Shown here: positions 17,793-26,635 of the stretch, one piece after another
How the letters are laid out: every line of letters begins with the position of its first letter
Numbering within the stretch: the first letter of the stretch is position 1
Source of the DNA: an uncultured Paracoccaceae bacterium
GTDB taxonomy: Bacteria > Pseudomonadota > Alphaproteobacteria > Rhodobacterales > Rhodobacteraceae
Assembly: GCA_938092015.1 (NCBI GenBank)
Contig: CALKOT010000052.1
Coordinates: 50,769-114,768, forward strand
DNA: 64,000 nt
Direction: 5' to 3'
The notes under the pieces: model-generated
Database searches by the model: none
Told to the model about the DNA's origin: nothing
Seen by the model: only the letters and a program-made list of their open reading frames with translations
Made by a program: the position numbers and the translations under genes

Positions 17793-18260
17793 ATGACAGA
17801 ATTTTACTTCTTTTCCGTCCTCGATGGCGCTTCTGCTTGGTGGTGGATCGCGCTCGCCATCGCGCTTGGCGCGGTCGAAATACTGACGTTCACCTACTTC
17901 CTGATCTGGATCGCTTTGGCCGCCCTGACGGTTGGTTTGGCTATGGTCGCCTTTCCACTTGGCGGTCAGGAACAAGTGGTCGCCTTTGCAGTTCTTTCTA
18001 TCCTTTATACTTTGGCTGGCCGTTTTGTTTTGAGCAAAGTTCGCCAAACGCCCAGCGATACGCCTGGCCTGAACCGTAGGTCCGAACAACTTATCGGCCG
18101 CAAAGGCAAAGCGCTTTCAGATTTCGAGAATGACGAAGGTCTGGTCGTGATTGACGATGTACGCTGGCGTGCACGTCTTGCCATCGGCCAAATCCAGAAA
18201 GGTGACAGTCTTGTCGTGATTGGCGCCGAAGGAATGCAACTGATTTGCGAGCCTGGATAA
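17793..18260 (+). CDS. NfeD-family membrane protein
   Basis: 155 residues: about three membrane segments (WWWIALAIALGAVEILTF; FLIWIALAALTVGLAM; VVAFAVLSILYTLAGRFVL), then a soluble OB-fold domain (LIGRKGKALSDFEN, VRWRARL). This is the short NfeD1b type that pairs with SPFH proteins. The ATG at 17793 is two bases after the SPFH stop, with AAGGGAG in front. The pair is probably one transcript. Confidence 0.9.
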   Translation: MTEFYFFSVLDGASAWWWIALAIALGAVEILTFTYFLIWIALAALTVGLAMVAFPLGGQEQVVAFAVLSILYTLAGRFVLSKVRQTPSDTPGLNRRSEQLIGRKGKALSDFENDEGLVVIDDVRWRARLAIGQIQKGDSLVVIGAEGMQLICEPG

Positions 18261-18423
18261 CAGGCTCAAAATCAACAAATTCTCGACCAATATCCAAGAA
18301 TACCTCGCTATTTCGCCTGATTTCCGGATACTACTCTTGACAGCCCCTCTGATCACCCTGACAACCTACAGGTGTTAAATGGGGAAGCGGGCTGGGTGCC
18401 CGCTGGTGCGTATGAGGTGTATC

Positions 18424-19674
18424 ATGAGAGTAGCGTCTTTACTCAAAGCAGCTTCTATCCTTGCTGTAGCAGCGCTGGCAGGCGCACCCAAGATTGCTCA
18501 TGCATAAGATGCTGCCTGCACCGTATTTTACAAAATCCAGCCGGACGACACGCTAAGAAAGATTGCGCAGTTAGCTTACGGCAACTCTAACTACCTGTTG
18601 ATCTTTTCCCGCAATATCGGTGTCTTGAAGGATCCGATCAATTTGCCCATTGGCGAGTTGCTGATGATACCTCGCGCAAACGGGATTGCGCCGCAATTCG
18701 ATCAGGTGATCGCTGAACAGACTAACGCTGAAGAGGCACAAACCGAACAGGCCAACGCCGAAGAGGCTCAAGCTGAACAGGCCAATGCCGAAGAGGCCCT
18801 AACTGAGTTGACCAACGCTGAAGAGGCTGAGGTCGCCACGCCGGTAGTTGTCGAAGAAACTAAACCTCCGCAGGAACCTTCGCCCCAAGCAGTCATCGCA
18901 ACAGCCGCACCGGCGCTGACCCCGGCTGTAGATCGCTTAAAGCTTCTTACCGCTTCCGGACTTCCCCCATTTGCTGACAAGTCACCACGCGTCGGTGGCA
19001 TGGCCACCGAACTTGCCAACCGCTCACTTGAGAAGCTTGGCATTAAGGAAGCATCTCGCATCGTTTTCATTGATGATCGGGATTCGCACCTGCAAGATTT
19101 GCTGATCGACAGATCTTTTGACCTTGGCTTTCCATGGTTCCGCCCTGCGTGTGAGCAGATGGCGCTATTGGAAGAGATGTCCCCTAAAGACGCCTGGTTG
19201 TGCAAAAACTTCTCTTTTTTAGAGCCATTCTACGAATTCGTCTACGGATTTTTTGTCCCTATCGGCGAATATTCACAATCGCGCACGACGTTCCTCGATT
19301 TCAGCGAATCTCGCATTTGTCGCCCGTCAGGCTCATCCATGCTGGACCTCGCGTTCAACGGATTGACGGAAGGCAACGCAACGTTCGTGCGCCCTGAAAC
19401 CCTGATTGAATGCCTGATGATACTGAAAGACGGAGAAGTCGACGCTGTCAGCGGTGAAGCTTTTGAAACCGAAAACCTGTTAGCCGAACTCGGGCTTTTT
19501 GAAGAGATTGAAGAGTTGCCTAACCTCGGCCTTCTCCAGACAATCCACGCTGTTGCGCCCAATGAAAAGCCTGGTTCTGATGATGCCCTCGCAACGATGA
19601 ACAAGGGGCTGATTGAACTGAAAATCAGCGGCGAATGGTTCCGTATCGTCGGACGGCACCTCGCCAAGAACTAA
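18424..19674 (+). pseudogene. LysM plus family-3 solute-binding-like protein, interrupted by a stop after the signal peptide
   Basis: Reading from ATG 18424 gives a clear signal peptide (MRVASLLKAASILAVAALAG, ending KIAHA), then an in-frame TAA at 18505-18507, exactly at the expected cleavage site. The same frame continues open to 19674: DAACTVFYKIQPDDTLRKIA starts a LysM domain, then four 10-residue acidic repeats, then a domain resembling periplasmic family-3 solute-binding proteins (LTASGLPPFADKSPR, LDFSESRICRPSGSSM). One substitution (for example GAA to TAA) explains the break. A reading from TTG 18598 would lack secretion and half the LysM. A decayed gene, a sequencing error or readthrough are all possible; decay is favoured by the neighbouring broken gene. 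Confidence 0.72.
18712..18831 (+). repeat. Four 30-bp tandem repeats inside the LysM gene
   Basis: Four consecutive 30-base units starting at 18712, 18742, 18772 and 18802. They encode decapeptides of the form AEQTNAEEAQ, TEQANAEEAQ, AEQANAEEAL and TELTNAEEAE. They form an acidic linker between the LysM and the binding domain. The units differ by several bases, so the array is not freshly duplicated. Confidence 0.8.
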
Positions 19675-19823
19675 ACGCTATCAAGCAACTATCCGACGCT
19701 GATCGAACGCCCGAAAACGCGGTGAAAAGGCGGCGTCGCGATTGTCATCCGAACATGGATGACGCAGCGATGCGACCGCGTTAGACTGCTTTCAAGGTGG
19801 TTTCAGGCGGAAGGCGCGCACCC

Positions 19824-22114
19824 ATGGTTTTTGATGCATTACTGGGTCGCAACGGGTTTCATGTCGGATTTCTCTGACGGTTGATCGGCGCAGGACTGGT
19901 CGCCGCTTTCGTACTGCTTGCACAGGAAAGCGCCACCTTCCGCCAAGCAAGCTATCAGATTGACACGTCGGTCATCGATCGCTGGCAGCGTCTCAGCGGT
20001 CCCGATGAACCAAGTGGTGAAGTTGTCGTCGTTGGGATTGATGCAGCCTCTATCCGGGAAATCGGGCGCTGGCCCTGGGGACGCCAGGACCTGGCGGAAC
20101 TTGTGAACGCCATTGCAGACGCCAACCCGAAATCCGTATCACTCGATATTCTGTTGTCTGAACCGGGTGTCTATTCCCAAGGCCGCCTTTTCAATGTCTT
20201 CAAACACAATGTCGCTTAAGCGCAGGGGCTATTGCAGATCGATCCGGACGCAGAGCTTGTAGCTGCGCTTGCCCGGGTACCGTCCGCTCTTGCGGTGGCT
20301 GGTGGCGTTCGAGGCGATATTGTTCCAGATGCAGACAATTCCAATTGCATGAACCCAGCGGTCGTCAACAGCGACGCGATGGAGGCGTATTTTATTAAAT
20401 GTCTTCTCTATCCGCAAAGCATGTACTGGGATGTAGCGCAAGACGCGGTCGCTGCGGCCGATCATGAACTTGATGGCATTGTGCGTCGCAGCCGTGCCTT
20501 GGTGGGGCAGCAATTGATAGATCCTAATACCGGTGATGCGCTAGAGTTTTTCACCGCCGCCTTTCCCGTCGCAACATTGATCGCCTGCGCCGGGAATAAT
20601 GGCGCCTGCTCCACCCTTGCGCTTAATCCTGCCGACATCACCACCAATGTCGATCGATGGGAAGGGTTCCGCCTGCCCTGGGCCCGCACCGAAGGACAGG
20701 CGCCGCCGCCTACGCCCCTCACCACGAAATTCAGCTTCTGGCTCGACTATGGGGCGCTTCCCGCGCTCACCACCCATTACGGAGGCGGTGAGCGCCATTC
20801 AACAGCGTCGCTTCAGCTCTGGATGTGATGAGTTTTGAGCCTGACGTCATAGCCCGCCTTGAGGGCAAGCATGTGATGGTCGGGATGACGCGGATCGGGG
20901 ATACCGACAGACATGGTACGCCGCTCGGCAGCGTTGGGGGAACGCCGGGTGTCGTCATTCAGGCATTGTCGGCGGACAACATTCTCATGGGACGCGCACT
21001 GGACAAACCTGTTTGGTATGAAACGGCGGCGTTATCCTTCGCGGGTTTGATGATCCTTCTTGCGATCCTGCGCTTTGGCCCAGGTTCAGTTGCCGTGCTG
21101 ACAATCGTCGTGACGATCTTTGTCGCCCTGCCCTTCGTTTTCAGCTGGTACGCCTTTGAATACCGGGCTGAAATCATTTTCCCTTCCCTACCTGCTGGCG
21201 CAGCTTTACTCGCAGGGTTACCAGTGTTGCTGGGCCGGGTGTCCTCGATGCGCCGTGATCTCGCGGATGCTAAGGAAGAGGCGATTGATCAGGCCTCCCG
21301 CATGGGCGTCTTGCATGAAATGCAGATCGGGTCCCTGCCGTTTGAGGTCGACCTGACCGAATACGGCGTTGATACCGCCTCCATCTGTCGTTCGTCCAAA
21401 GAAGTTGGCGGCGATTTCTTTGAATTGCTGCGCCTTTCCGATGGCCGTCTGTTTGGCGCTGTTGGCGATGTCATGGGCAAGGATGTGCATGCGTCGCTCG
21501 TCAGCGTTATCTCTAAGGCTATCGCCGGATCAGTGACCAACCGCACCGACAGGCCATTGGGTGATGCGTTCATGGAAATTTCCAAAGAATTCCTGCGTCT
21601 GGCGCCCACCCATTGGCTGACGGACCAAGGCGGCTTCGTCACGCTGGTTGCAACCCGTCTCGACGTTGCAACCGGCGAAGCGGAATTTGCCACCGCTGGC
21701 GCTGATACGCCTATCGTGGTGACAAAAGATGGCGAAATACGTGAACTGGACATCCCGTCTGTAGCGCCGTTTGGCTGGTTGGATAAACCAACATTCGTCA
21801 CGGCGAAACTGAAACTGAACGCCGGAGACAGCGTGATCATGTTCACCGATGGCGTAACCGAGGCACCGGAACCGACCGACAACAATGCGCCGCCAACCGG
21901 AAACATCGAATTTGGATAAGAACGCGCGCAGTCCGCCGCCAGTGATGCATCGAAAGATGGCGCAGAAGCCATTTTGCATCTGCTGGATCAGCGCATCAAA
22001 GACCACCTTGCTGGCGGCGAACCTATTGATGACACCACCATTCTGGTCATGACCTATCAGGGTCCGCCAGAACCGCCTGTCGATGTTAGTTCAGATCAGC
22101 CGACTGTGACCTGA
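19824..22114 (+). pseudogene. CHASE2 sensor plus SpoIIE-type PP2C phosphatase, with three in-frame stops and a frameshift
   Basis: From ATG 19824 the frame holds a membrane start and a CHASE2 sensor (VVVVGIDAASIREIGRWPWG; VSLDILLSEPG), but is broken by TGA 19875 and TAA 20217. After about 20790 the CHASE2 homology moves to another frame (VIARLEGKHVMVGMTRIGD), showing a small indel near 20785-20800. Then follow two or three membrane helices and a SpoIIE/PP2C domain (SKEVGGDFFELL, GAVGDVMGKD, VIMFTDGVTEAPE). A third in-frame stop, TAA 21917, falls in NIEFG*ERAQ, where E is usual, and the domain continues (GGEPIDDTTILVMTYQG) to TGA 22112. Four independent lesions make decay the best explanation. 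It probably once worked with the preceding LysM/binding protein. The 3' end overlaps the convergent DUF2237 gene by 29 bases. Confidence 0.78.
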
Positions 22115-22472
22115 GATCTTCCAACCGTACAACATCAAGCGCTTTTAGATGGGTCGATGACAGGCGCACCTTTGGCGCCTTACCCGCTTCGAACGCTTCG
22201 CCCCAACGTGCGGCGCATAAGCACCATTGATCGCCCGGTTTGAGGCCCGAAAACCCGAATTCAGGCCGTGGCGTCGACAAATCATTCCCGCATGACTTTG
22301 AAAATTCGAGGAACTCTGCCGTCATAACAGCGCAAAGCGTGTGCGATCCGTGATCTTGGTCGCTTGTGTCGCAAAAGCCATTCCGAAAGAATCCAGTCAC
22401 CGGATCCAACGAGCAAGGCTTCAACTCTTCGCCAAGAACGTTCACAGAAGCCTCAATTTCGTGAGCTTGCAT
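22086..22472 (-). CDS. DUF2237 family protein
   Basis: About 128 residues matching DUF2237 throughout: NVLGEELKPCSLDPVTGF, DHGSHTLCAVMTAEFLEF, RPEFGFSGLKPGDQWCLC. The function is unknown; the conserved cysteines suggest metal or redox chemistry. ATG 22472 has GAGGAGAAGG directly upstream and begins close to the conserved block. An in-frame ATG at 22520 would add 16 residues. It is divergent from the YSC84-like gene. Confidence 0.85.
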   Translation of the reverse strand: MQAHEIEASVNVLGEELKPCSLDPVTGFFRNGFCDTSDQDHGSHTLCAVMTAEFLEFSKSCGNDLSTPRPEFGFSGLKPGDQWCLCAARWGEAFEAGKAPKVRLSSTHLKALDVVRLEDLRSQSADLN

Positions 22473-22547
22473 GCCCTTCTCCTCGCAGTCCAAACAGTAG
22501 TCGCCTATATTCATAGTCAAATAGCGATCAAAACAAAGGAGACAATA

Positions 22548-23099
22548 ATGAGCAGTCTTACCCGCAGAGCCCTTTTCGCAGCCTCTCTCGCCGTTCCAAT
22601 GGTCGCCGCAGGCACGGCCCAGGCCGATAGCGCAGGCGAAATTCAGGATAACGTTACATTCGCTGAATCTACGCTGTACCAGACCATCCCAAGTTCCAAA
22701 GAGCTGGCCGCCAAGGCACGCGGCGTTCTGATCATGCCGGATGTTGTCAAAGGCGGTTTCATTGTTGGTGGATCATATGGCGAAGGCGCACTAAAAGTTG
22801 GCGGCGCAATCGACAGCTATTACAGCGTCGCAGCTGCATCAATCGGTTATCAAATCGGCGTCCAGAAAACCTCACATGCCCTCTTTTTCATGACGCAAAG
22901 CGCGCTTGATAACTTCAAGAACGCATCGGGGTGGGAGCTTGGCGCAGACGCCGAATTTACCGTTCCGGGCGACGGTGCATCAGTAAATCTGGACACGACA
23001 TCGCTTGAAAGCCCGGTCATTCTGGTGATCTTCGCTCAAGACGGTTTGCTGGTCGGCGCATCCCTTGAAGGCGCTAAATACACGCAGATTTCTCGCTAG
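22548..23099 (+). CDS. YSC84-like secreted lipid-binding protein
   Basis: 183 residues. The N-terminus has a signal with twin arginine (SSLTRRALFAASLAVPMVAAG, shown in two parts: RR at 6-7, cleavage near AQA). The mature part follows the YSC84/SYLF pattern: KARGVLIMPDVVKGGFIVGG, YGEGALKV, YYSVAAASIGYQIGVQ, LDNFKNASGWELGADAEF. SYLF domains bind phosphoinositides in eukaryotes; the bacterial role is unclear, probably periplasmic. AAAGGAG precedes the ATG. Confidence 0.85.
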   Translation: MSSLTRRALFAASLAVPMVAAGTAQADSAGEIQDNVTFAESTLYQTIPSSKELAAKARGVLIMPDVVKGGFIVGGSYGEGALKVGGAIDSYYSVAAASIGYQIGVQKTSHALFFMTQSALDNFKNASGWELGADAEFTVPGDGASVNLDTTSLESPVILVIFAQDGLLVGASLEGAKYTQISR

Positions 23100-23132
23100 A
23101 AACTAAACTTTCTGTGAGGCCATGTTTAAGCA

Positions 23133-23156
23133 CGCCTCCCCCAATAAGGGGGGGGT
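23133..23156 (+). terminator. Possible weak terminator after the YSC84-like gene
   Basis: CTCCCCC-AATAA-GGGGGGGG can form a short GC hairpin 35 bases after the stop codon. It lacks a proper U-tract (TTACATT follows), so termination is uncertain. Confidence 0.3.
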
Positions 23157-23203
23157 TACATTGAATTGGTCGGCATCTCACCAGTCAGATCCGCTGCGCA
23201 GCT

Positions 23204-23626
23204 TTAGACATAGAGGCTGAAAAGCAGATACAGGCTCAGTCCAATTCCGCAGAGACTTGTGCCCAAGGCCCCGGCCATTCGAAGGCGAAGATAAAGTTTC
23301 GATCCGCCCTCTACGCCATGCGACCCTTCGAGCAATGAAAAGGCTGCTGCATGGCTAAAACGCGCAAGGACGAAAAGTGCGCCAAAAGCATTGACCACAA
23401 CGCCGCCACCCAGGATGCCCTCAGTCAATGCTAAAACAACGATAAAGATGGCTGCATTCTCGATCAAATTTCCGTGGCGCCGCATTTTGCGCTCAAGGTC
23501 CTTATCCTCACCAACGCCGACGCCGATCATCTTCTTTCCACGATGAGTTCCTGTACTCATCATGAAGACAAGCTGCATGATAAGTAGAACAGCACCGACG
23601 GTCGCTGCTGTGTAGGGAATATCCAT
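23204..23626 (-). CDS. MAPEG-family membrane protein
   Basis: 140 residues with four membrane segments and the MAPEG pattern: ERKMRRHGNLIENAAIFIV (the N and E residues are typical) and FGALFVLARFSHAAAF. MAPEG proteins include microsomal glutathione S-transferases; bacterial members are mostly uncharacterised and probably act in the inner membrane on hydrophobic electrophiles. It has an AGGAGAAAT-type ribosome binding site. It lies downstream of the broken LysR gene on the same strand, with about 150 bases between. Confidence 0.85.
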   Translation of the reverse strand: MDIPYTAATVGAVLLIMQLVFMMSTGTHRGKKMIGVGVGEDKDLERKMRRHGNLIENAAIFIVVLALTEGILGGGVVVNAFGALFVLARFSHAAAFSLLEGSHGVEGGSKLYLRLRMAGALGTSLCGIGLSLYLLFSLYV

Positions 23627-23776
23627 AAGATTTCTCCTGACAGTCCGGGAATAGGTTCGTCATCAACGGCCAGTCGATATCTGGGTAGAAACGAATGCGA
23701 TGTCATTTGGAAATGTTGCAACTAAGTGGTGCATATTTTAGCCATTTGAAATTCGTCGATTTTGTGAGCTAACAGA

Positions 23777-24688
23777 TCAAAGCCCTTGCCAGAGATCACC
23801 CTGAAACTGCGTCTTGGCCTTGCGCATCACCGATTCCGCATAGTCCATGAATGCCCTGATCCTGGCTGTCTTTCGAAGGTCGCTATGGGTCAACAGCCAG
23901 ATTTCCCACGCCTTGGTAGGCTTTAGCGCTGACGCTCTGACAAGCCCCGGCTCAGCGTCACCTAGGACTCAAGGCAGAATGGCGATTCCGAGCCCCCCTT
24001 TTGCAGCCGCTACCTGCAATGCCGGATCGGGAAAATATCCCCAAAGTGGAACATCGCCAAAGCCAAGGCTCTTCGTCCAAGGTGGAAATCTGTCATCAAA
24101 GCGCCGCCATGCAAGTAGCCGAGCATCCTGCGGCGCTCTCTCAACGTTATGCGACGCAAGATAACCTTCGCTGGCGTAAGCCGTTTGATAATAGGGGAAT
24201 AATGGCTTTCCAACCAACGTATCAGGCGGATTGTTGTCGATACAAATTGCGATATCCGCCTCTCTGCGCGAGATGTCGAGCACATTTGTCGTAGTGACCA
24301 TATTGATCTCGATACTCGGAAAACGTTCCGCAAATTCAGATAGTCATGGACCAATCACCTGGGTCGCAATCGCAGGCGGCAGCGTCACCCTGATATCTCC
24401 GCTTAGTTCTTTGTCCTGACCAAAGATGAACCTTTCCGCATCTGTCAGGTTGCGAATGCATTCCCGCGCCGTTGCGGCCAGCCTTTCCCCCGAGGCGGTA
24501 AGAACAAACCCTTCTGGCTGCCGGTCGAATAGTTTAGCGTCTAACAAATGTTCCAGATTTTCGATACGGCGGCTCAATGTCGAATGATGAACCCCCAACT
24601 GGCGAGCAGCCCGTCGGACTGTCCCGGATTCGGCGACGGCGACAAACGCCTTGATGTCTTCCCAGTCCAATCTTTGCGCGCCGAGCAT
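23777..24688 (-). pseudogene. LysR-family regulator with two in-frame TGA codons
   Basis: From ATG 24688 (GGAGGAAAAGGT just upstream) the frame gives a LysR helix-turn-helix (TVRRAARQLGVHHSTLSRRI) and continues to TGA 23777, 303 residues, the normal LysR length. Two TGA codons interrupt it. Codon 115 (24346-24344) is in VIGP*LSEFAERFP, where tryptophan fits (TGG to TGA). Codon 240 (23971-23969) is in GLGIAILP*VLGDAEPG, where LysR proteins usually have cysteine. The rest of the effector domain is well preserved. Two recent nonsense mutations are the simplest account. The first ORF alone would give only the DNA-binding domain. Confidence 0.75.
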
Positions 24689-24978
24689 ACCTTTTCCTCC
24701 GGACTCTAGGTTACTGGCTATATTTTGCGCCATCAAGAGAATGAAGGTAGGGATAAGCACGTGGCTTGCCCGACATAGATAGCCGGACGCGACATTTTGA
24801 TGAGAAGCCCTTAGGCCTAACCAATTCTCAGGCTCATACGAGAAACGTGAATGCCAGTTTGACGCCCCTTCAGGCCCACTCAGCATTCCTGCGGGCCGCG
24901 GCCGCCACGCGTAAATTAGTCGTGATTCAATGAACTAACAAAACATTAATCTAGTTATTATTCAGGTGGATAGAGATA
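24689..24978. other. Intergenic stretch without a recognisable gene
   Basis: About 290 bases between the LysR start and the palindrome next to rpe. It should hold the LysR promoter. The one open frame here merely extends the LysR frame upstream, without homology. Nothing else was recognised. Confidence 0.5.
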
Positions 24979-24994
24979 GTTTCACGCGTGAAAC
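24979..24994. repeat. Palindrome GTTTCACGCGTGAAAC, copy 1
   Basis: A perfect 16-base palindrome six bases beyond the rpe stop codon. A further half-site GTTTCACGC follows at 25004-25012, inside the end of rpe. The same core TTTCACGCGTGAAA recurs at 54715 and 57131, and a variant at 29211. It lacks a U-tract and is a protein-binding-site candidate rather than a terminator. Confidence 0.65.
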
Positions 24995-24999
24995 CCTAG

Positions 25000-25677
25000 T
25001 TAGGTTTCACGCTCTGCCGCCGATCTGATCTCTTTGATCAATCGTCCATACTCAGCCGCATCCGCACCTTTGTAGACGGCCGATCCAGCCACCAGAACAT
25101 CAGCCCCCGCAGCCGCGACCAAAGGCGCTGTCTCAGGCGTCACACCGCCATCAATTTCGATATGTACAGGCCGGTCGCCGATCATCTCGCAAAGGCGACG
25201 TACTTTGTCCATCATGGGAAGAAAGCTTTGTCCGCCAAACCCGGGATTGACCGTCATCACGCAGACCAGATCAATCTCATCAATCACATGCTCCAGCACG
25301 TCAGCAGGCGTCGCCGGGTTCAGTGCGACGCCGACCTTTGGTCCCAAATCGCGGATGTACTGCAGCGAACGATGCAAATGCGGGCCCGCTTCAGCATGCA
25401 CTGTCAGTACATCAGCGCCCGCTTTCGCGAACGCCTCAAGATACTGATCAGCGGGTGAGATCATCAGATGCACATCCATCACAGTTTTGATGTGAGGTCG
25501 AATAGCGGCGCAGATCGCAGGGCCGAGTGAGATGTTGGGCACAAAATGCCCATCCATCACATCGACATGAATCCAGTCAGCCCCGTTGTCTTCAACATCG
25601 CGGACTTCCTGGCCCAAGGCCGCGAAATCCGCCGCCAGGATAGACGGCGCAATCTTGATGTCGCGACTAAACTCCAT
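25000..25677 (-). CDS. rpe: Ribulose-phosphate 3-epimerase
   Basis: Interconverts ribulose 5-phosphate and xylulose 5-phosphate (pentose phosphate pathway, Calvin cycle). 225-residue TIM barrel with the family landmarks [69 protein letters not shown] and [20 protein letters not shown]. Its ATG overlaps the stop of the upstream dehydrogenase gene (ATGA). Confidence 0.97.
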   Translation of the reverse strand: MEFSRDIKIAPSILAADFAALGQEVRDVEDNGADWIHVDVMDGHFVPNISLGPAICAAIRPHIKTVMDVHLMISPADQYLEAFAKAGADVLTVHAEAGPHLHRSLQYIRDLGPKVGVALNPATPADVLEHVIDEIDLVCVMTVNPGFGGQSFLPMMDKVRRLCEMIGDRPVHIEIDGGVTPETAPLVAAAGADVLVAGSAVYKGADAAEYGRLIKEIRSAAERET

Positions 25678-26537
25678 CAGCGGGTCAGACGTTTCATCAG
25701 GGAAGACGTATCCCAGCGGCCACCGCCCATATCCTGAACCTCGGCATAGAACTGGTCAATCATCGCGGTCATCGGCAGGCGGGCCTTGTTGTTATTCGCT
25801 TCTTCAAGGCAGATGCCTAGATCTTTGCGCATCCAATCCACTGCGAAACCAAAATCGAATTTGTCTTCGCCCATCGTCACGGCCCGGTTCTCCATCTGCC
25901 ACGACCCTGCAGCGCCTTTTGAGATCACGTCAATTACATCAGGCACATTCAACCCAGCGTTCTTCGCGAAGTTCACGCCTTCGGACAGACCCTGCAGCAA
26001 GCCCGCGATGCAGATCTGATTGACCATCTTGGTCAGCTGCCCAGCCCCGACTTCGCCCATAAGGCGATGCGACCGAGAGTAAGCGTCCATCACCGGCGCC
26101 GCCTTGTCATAGGTCGCCTGATCGCCACCGCACATCACGGTGAGCACGCCATTCTCTGCGCCTGCTTGTCCGCCAGATACTGGCGCATCGACAAAGCCAA
26201 AATTGCTGGCTGCCGCTGCGAGTTCCCGCGCCACGTCCGCCGAAGCAGTGGTGTGGTCAACAAAAACGGCGCCATCAGCCATGCGCTCGAAGGCGCCGCC
26301 AGCGGCAGTCGTTACACTGCGCAGGTCATCGTCGTTGCCAACGCAGCACATCACAAACTCAGCGCCTGCAGCCGCTTCAGCCGGCATTTTCACAGCGGAA
26401 CCGCCATGTTCCGCCGCCCAAGCCTCAGCTTTCGAAAAAGTCCGGTTATAGACCGTCACTTCATGGCCAGCCTTGGCCATATGTCCTGCCATCGGATATC
26501 CCATGACGCCCAGTCCGATAAATGCCGTCTTCGCCAT
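25677..26537 (-). CDS. 3-hydroxyisobutyrate dehydrogenase-family oxidoreductase
   Basis: 286 residues of the beta-hydroxyacid dehydrogenase family: Rossmann motif [20 protein letters not shown], substrate-binding [16 protein letters not shown], and the catalytic-lysine region [12 protein letters not shown]. Candidate substrates are 3-hydroxyisobutyrate, tartronate semialdehyde or related acids; sequence alone does not decide. The start at 26537 is preceded by GGAGGAAAC. A longer frame to 26714 exists but has no homology. It is coupled to rpe. Confidence 0.9.
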   Translation of the reverse strand: MAKTAFIGLGVMGYPMAGHMAKAGHEVTVYNRTFSKAEAWAAEHGGSAVKMPAEAAAGAEFVMCCVGNDDDLRSVTTAAGGAFERMADGAVFVDHTTASADVARELAAAASNFGFVDAPVSGGQAGAENGVLTVMCGGDQATYDKAAPVMDAYSRSHRLMGEVGAGQLTKMVNQICIAGLLQGLSEGVNFAKNAGLNVPDVIDVISKGAAGSWQMENRAVTMGEDKFDFGFAVDWMRKDLGICLEEANNNKARLPMTAMIDQFYAEVQDMGGGRWDTSSLMKRLTR

Positions 26538-26635
26538 GTTTCCTCCATCAGGTTTTGGCCTTAAGTTGCCCGCAAACTGTCGTCGCTGATCCCATCGGTC
26601 AAGGGCGCGCGTTTGAATATCGGAGGCGTCGCGGC

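Noticed and set aside
18330..18385. TTGACA near 18338 as promoter of the LysM gene
   Set aside because: No plausible -10 box at 16-18 bases.
23960..24350. Selenocysteine or tryptophan recoding of TGA in the LysR gene
   Set aside because: No selenocysteine insertion hairpin was seen, TGA is a normal stop for many genes here, and neighbouring genes carry TAA lesions too, so decay explains all.
24975..25015. GTTTCACGCGTGAAAC next to rpe as an intrinsic terminator
   Set aside because: No U-tract follows on either strand, and copies also occur in a coding sequence and a promoter gap.
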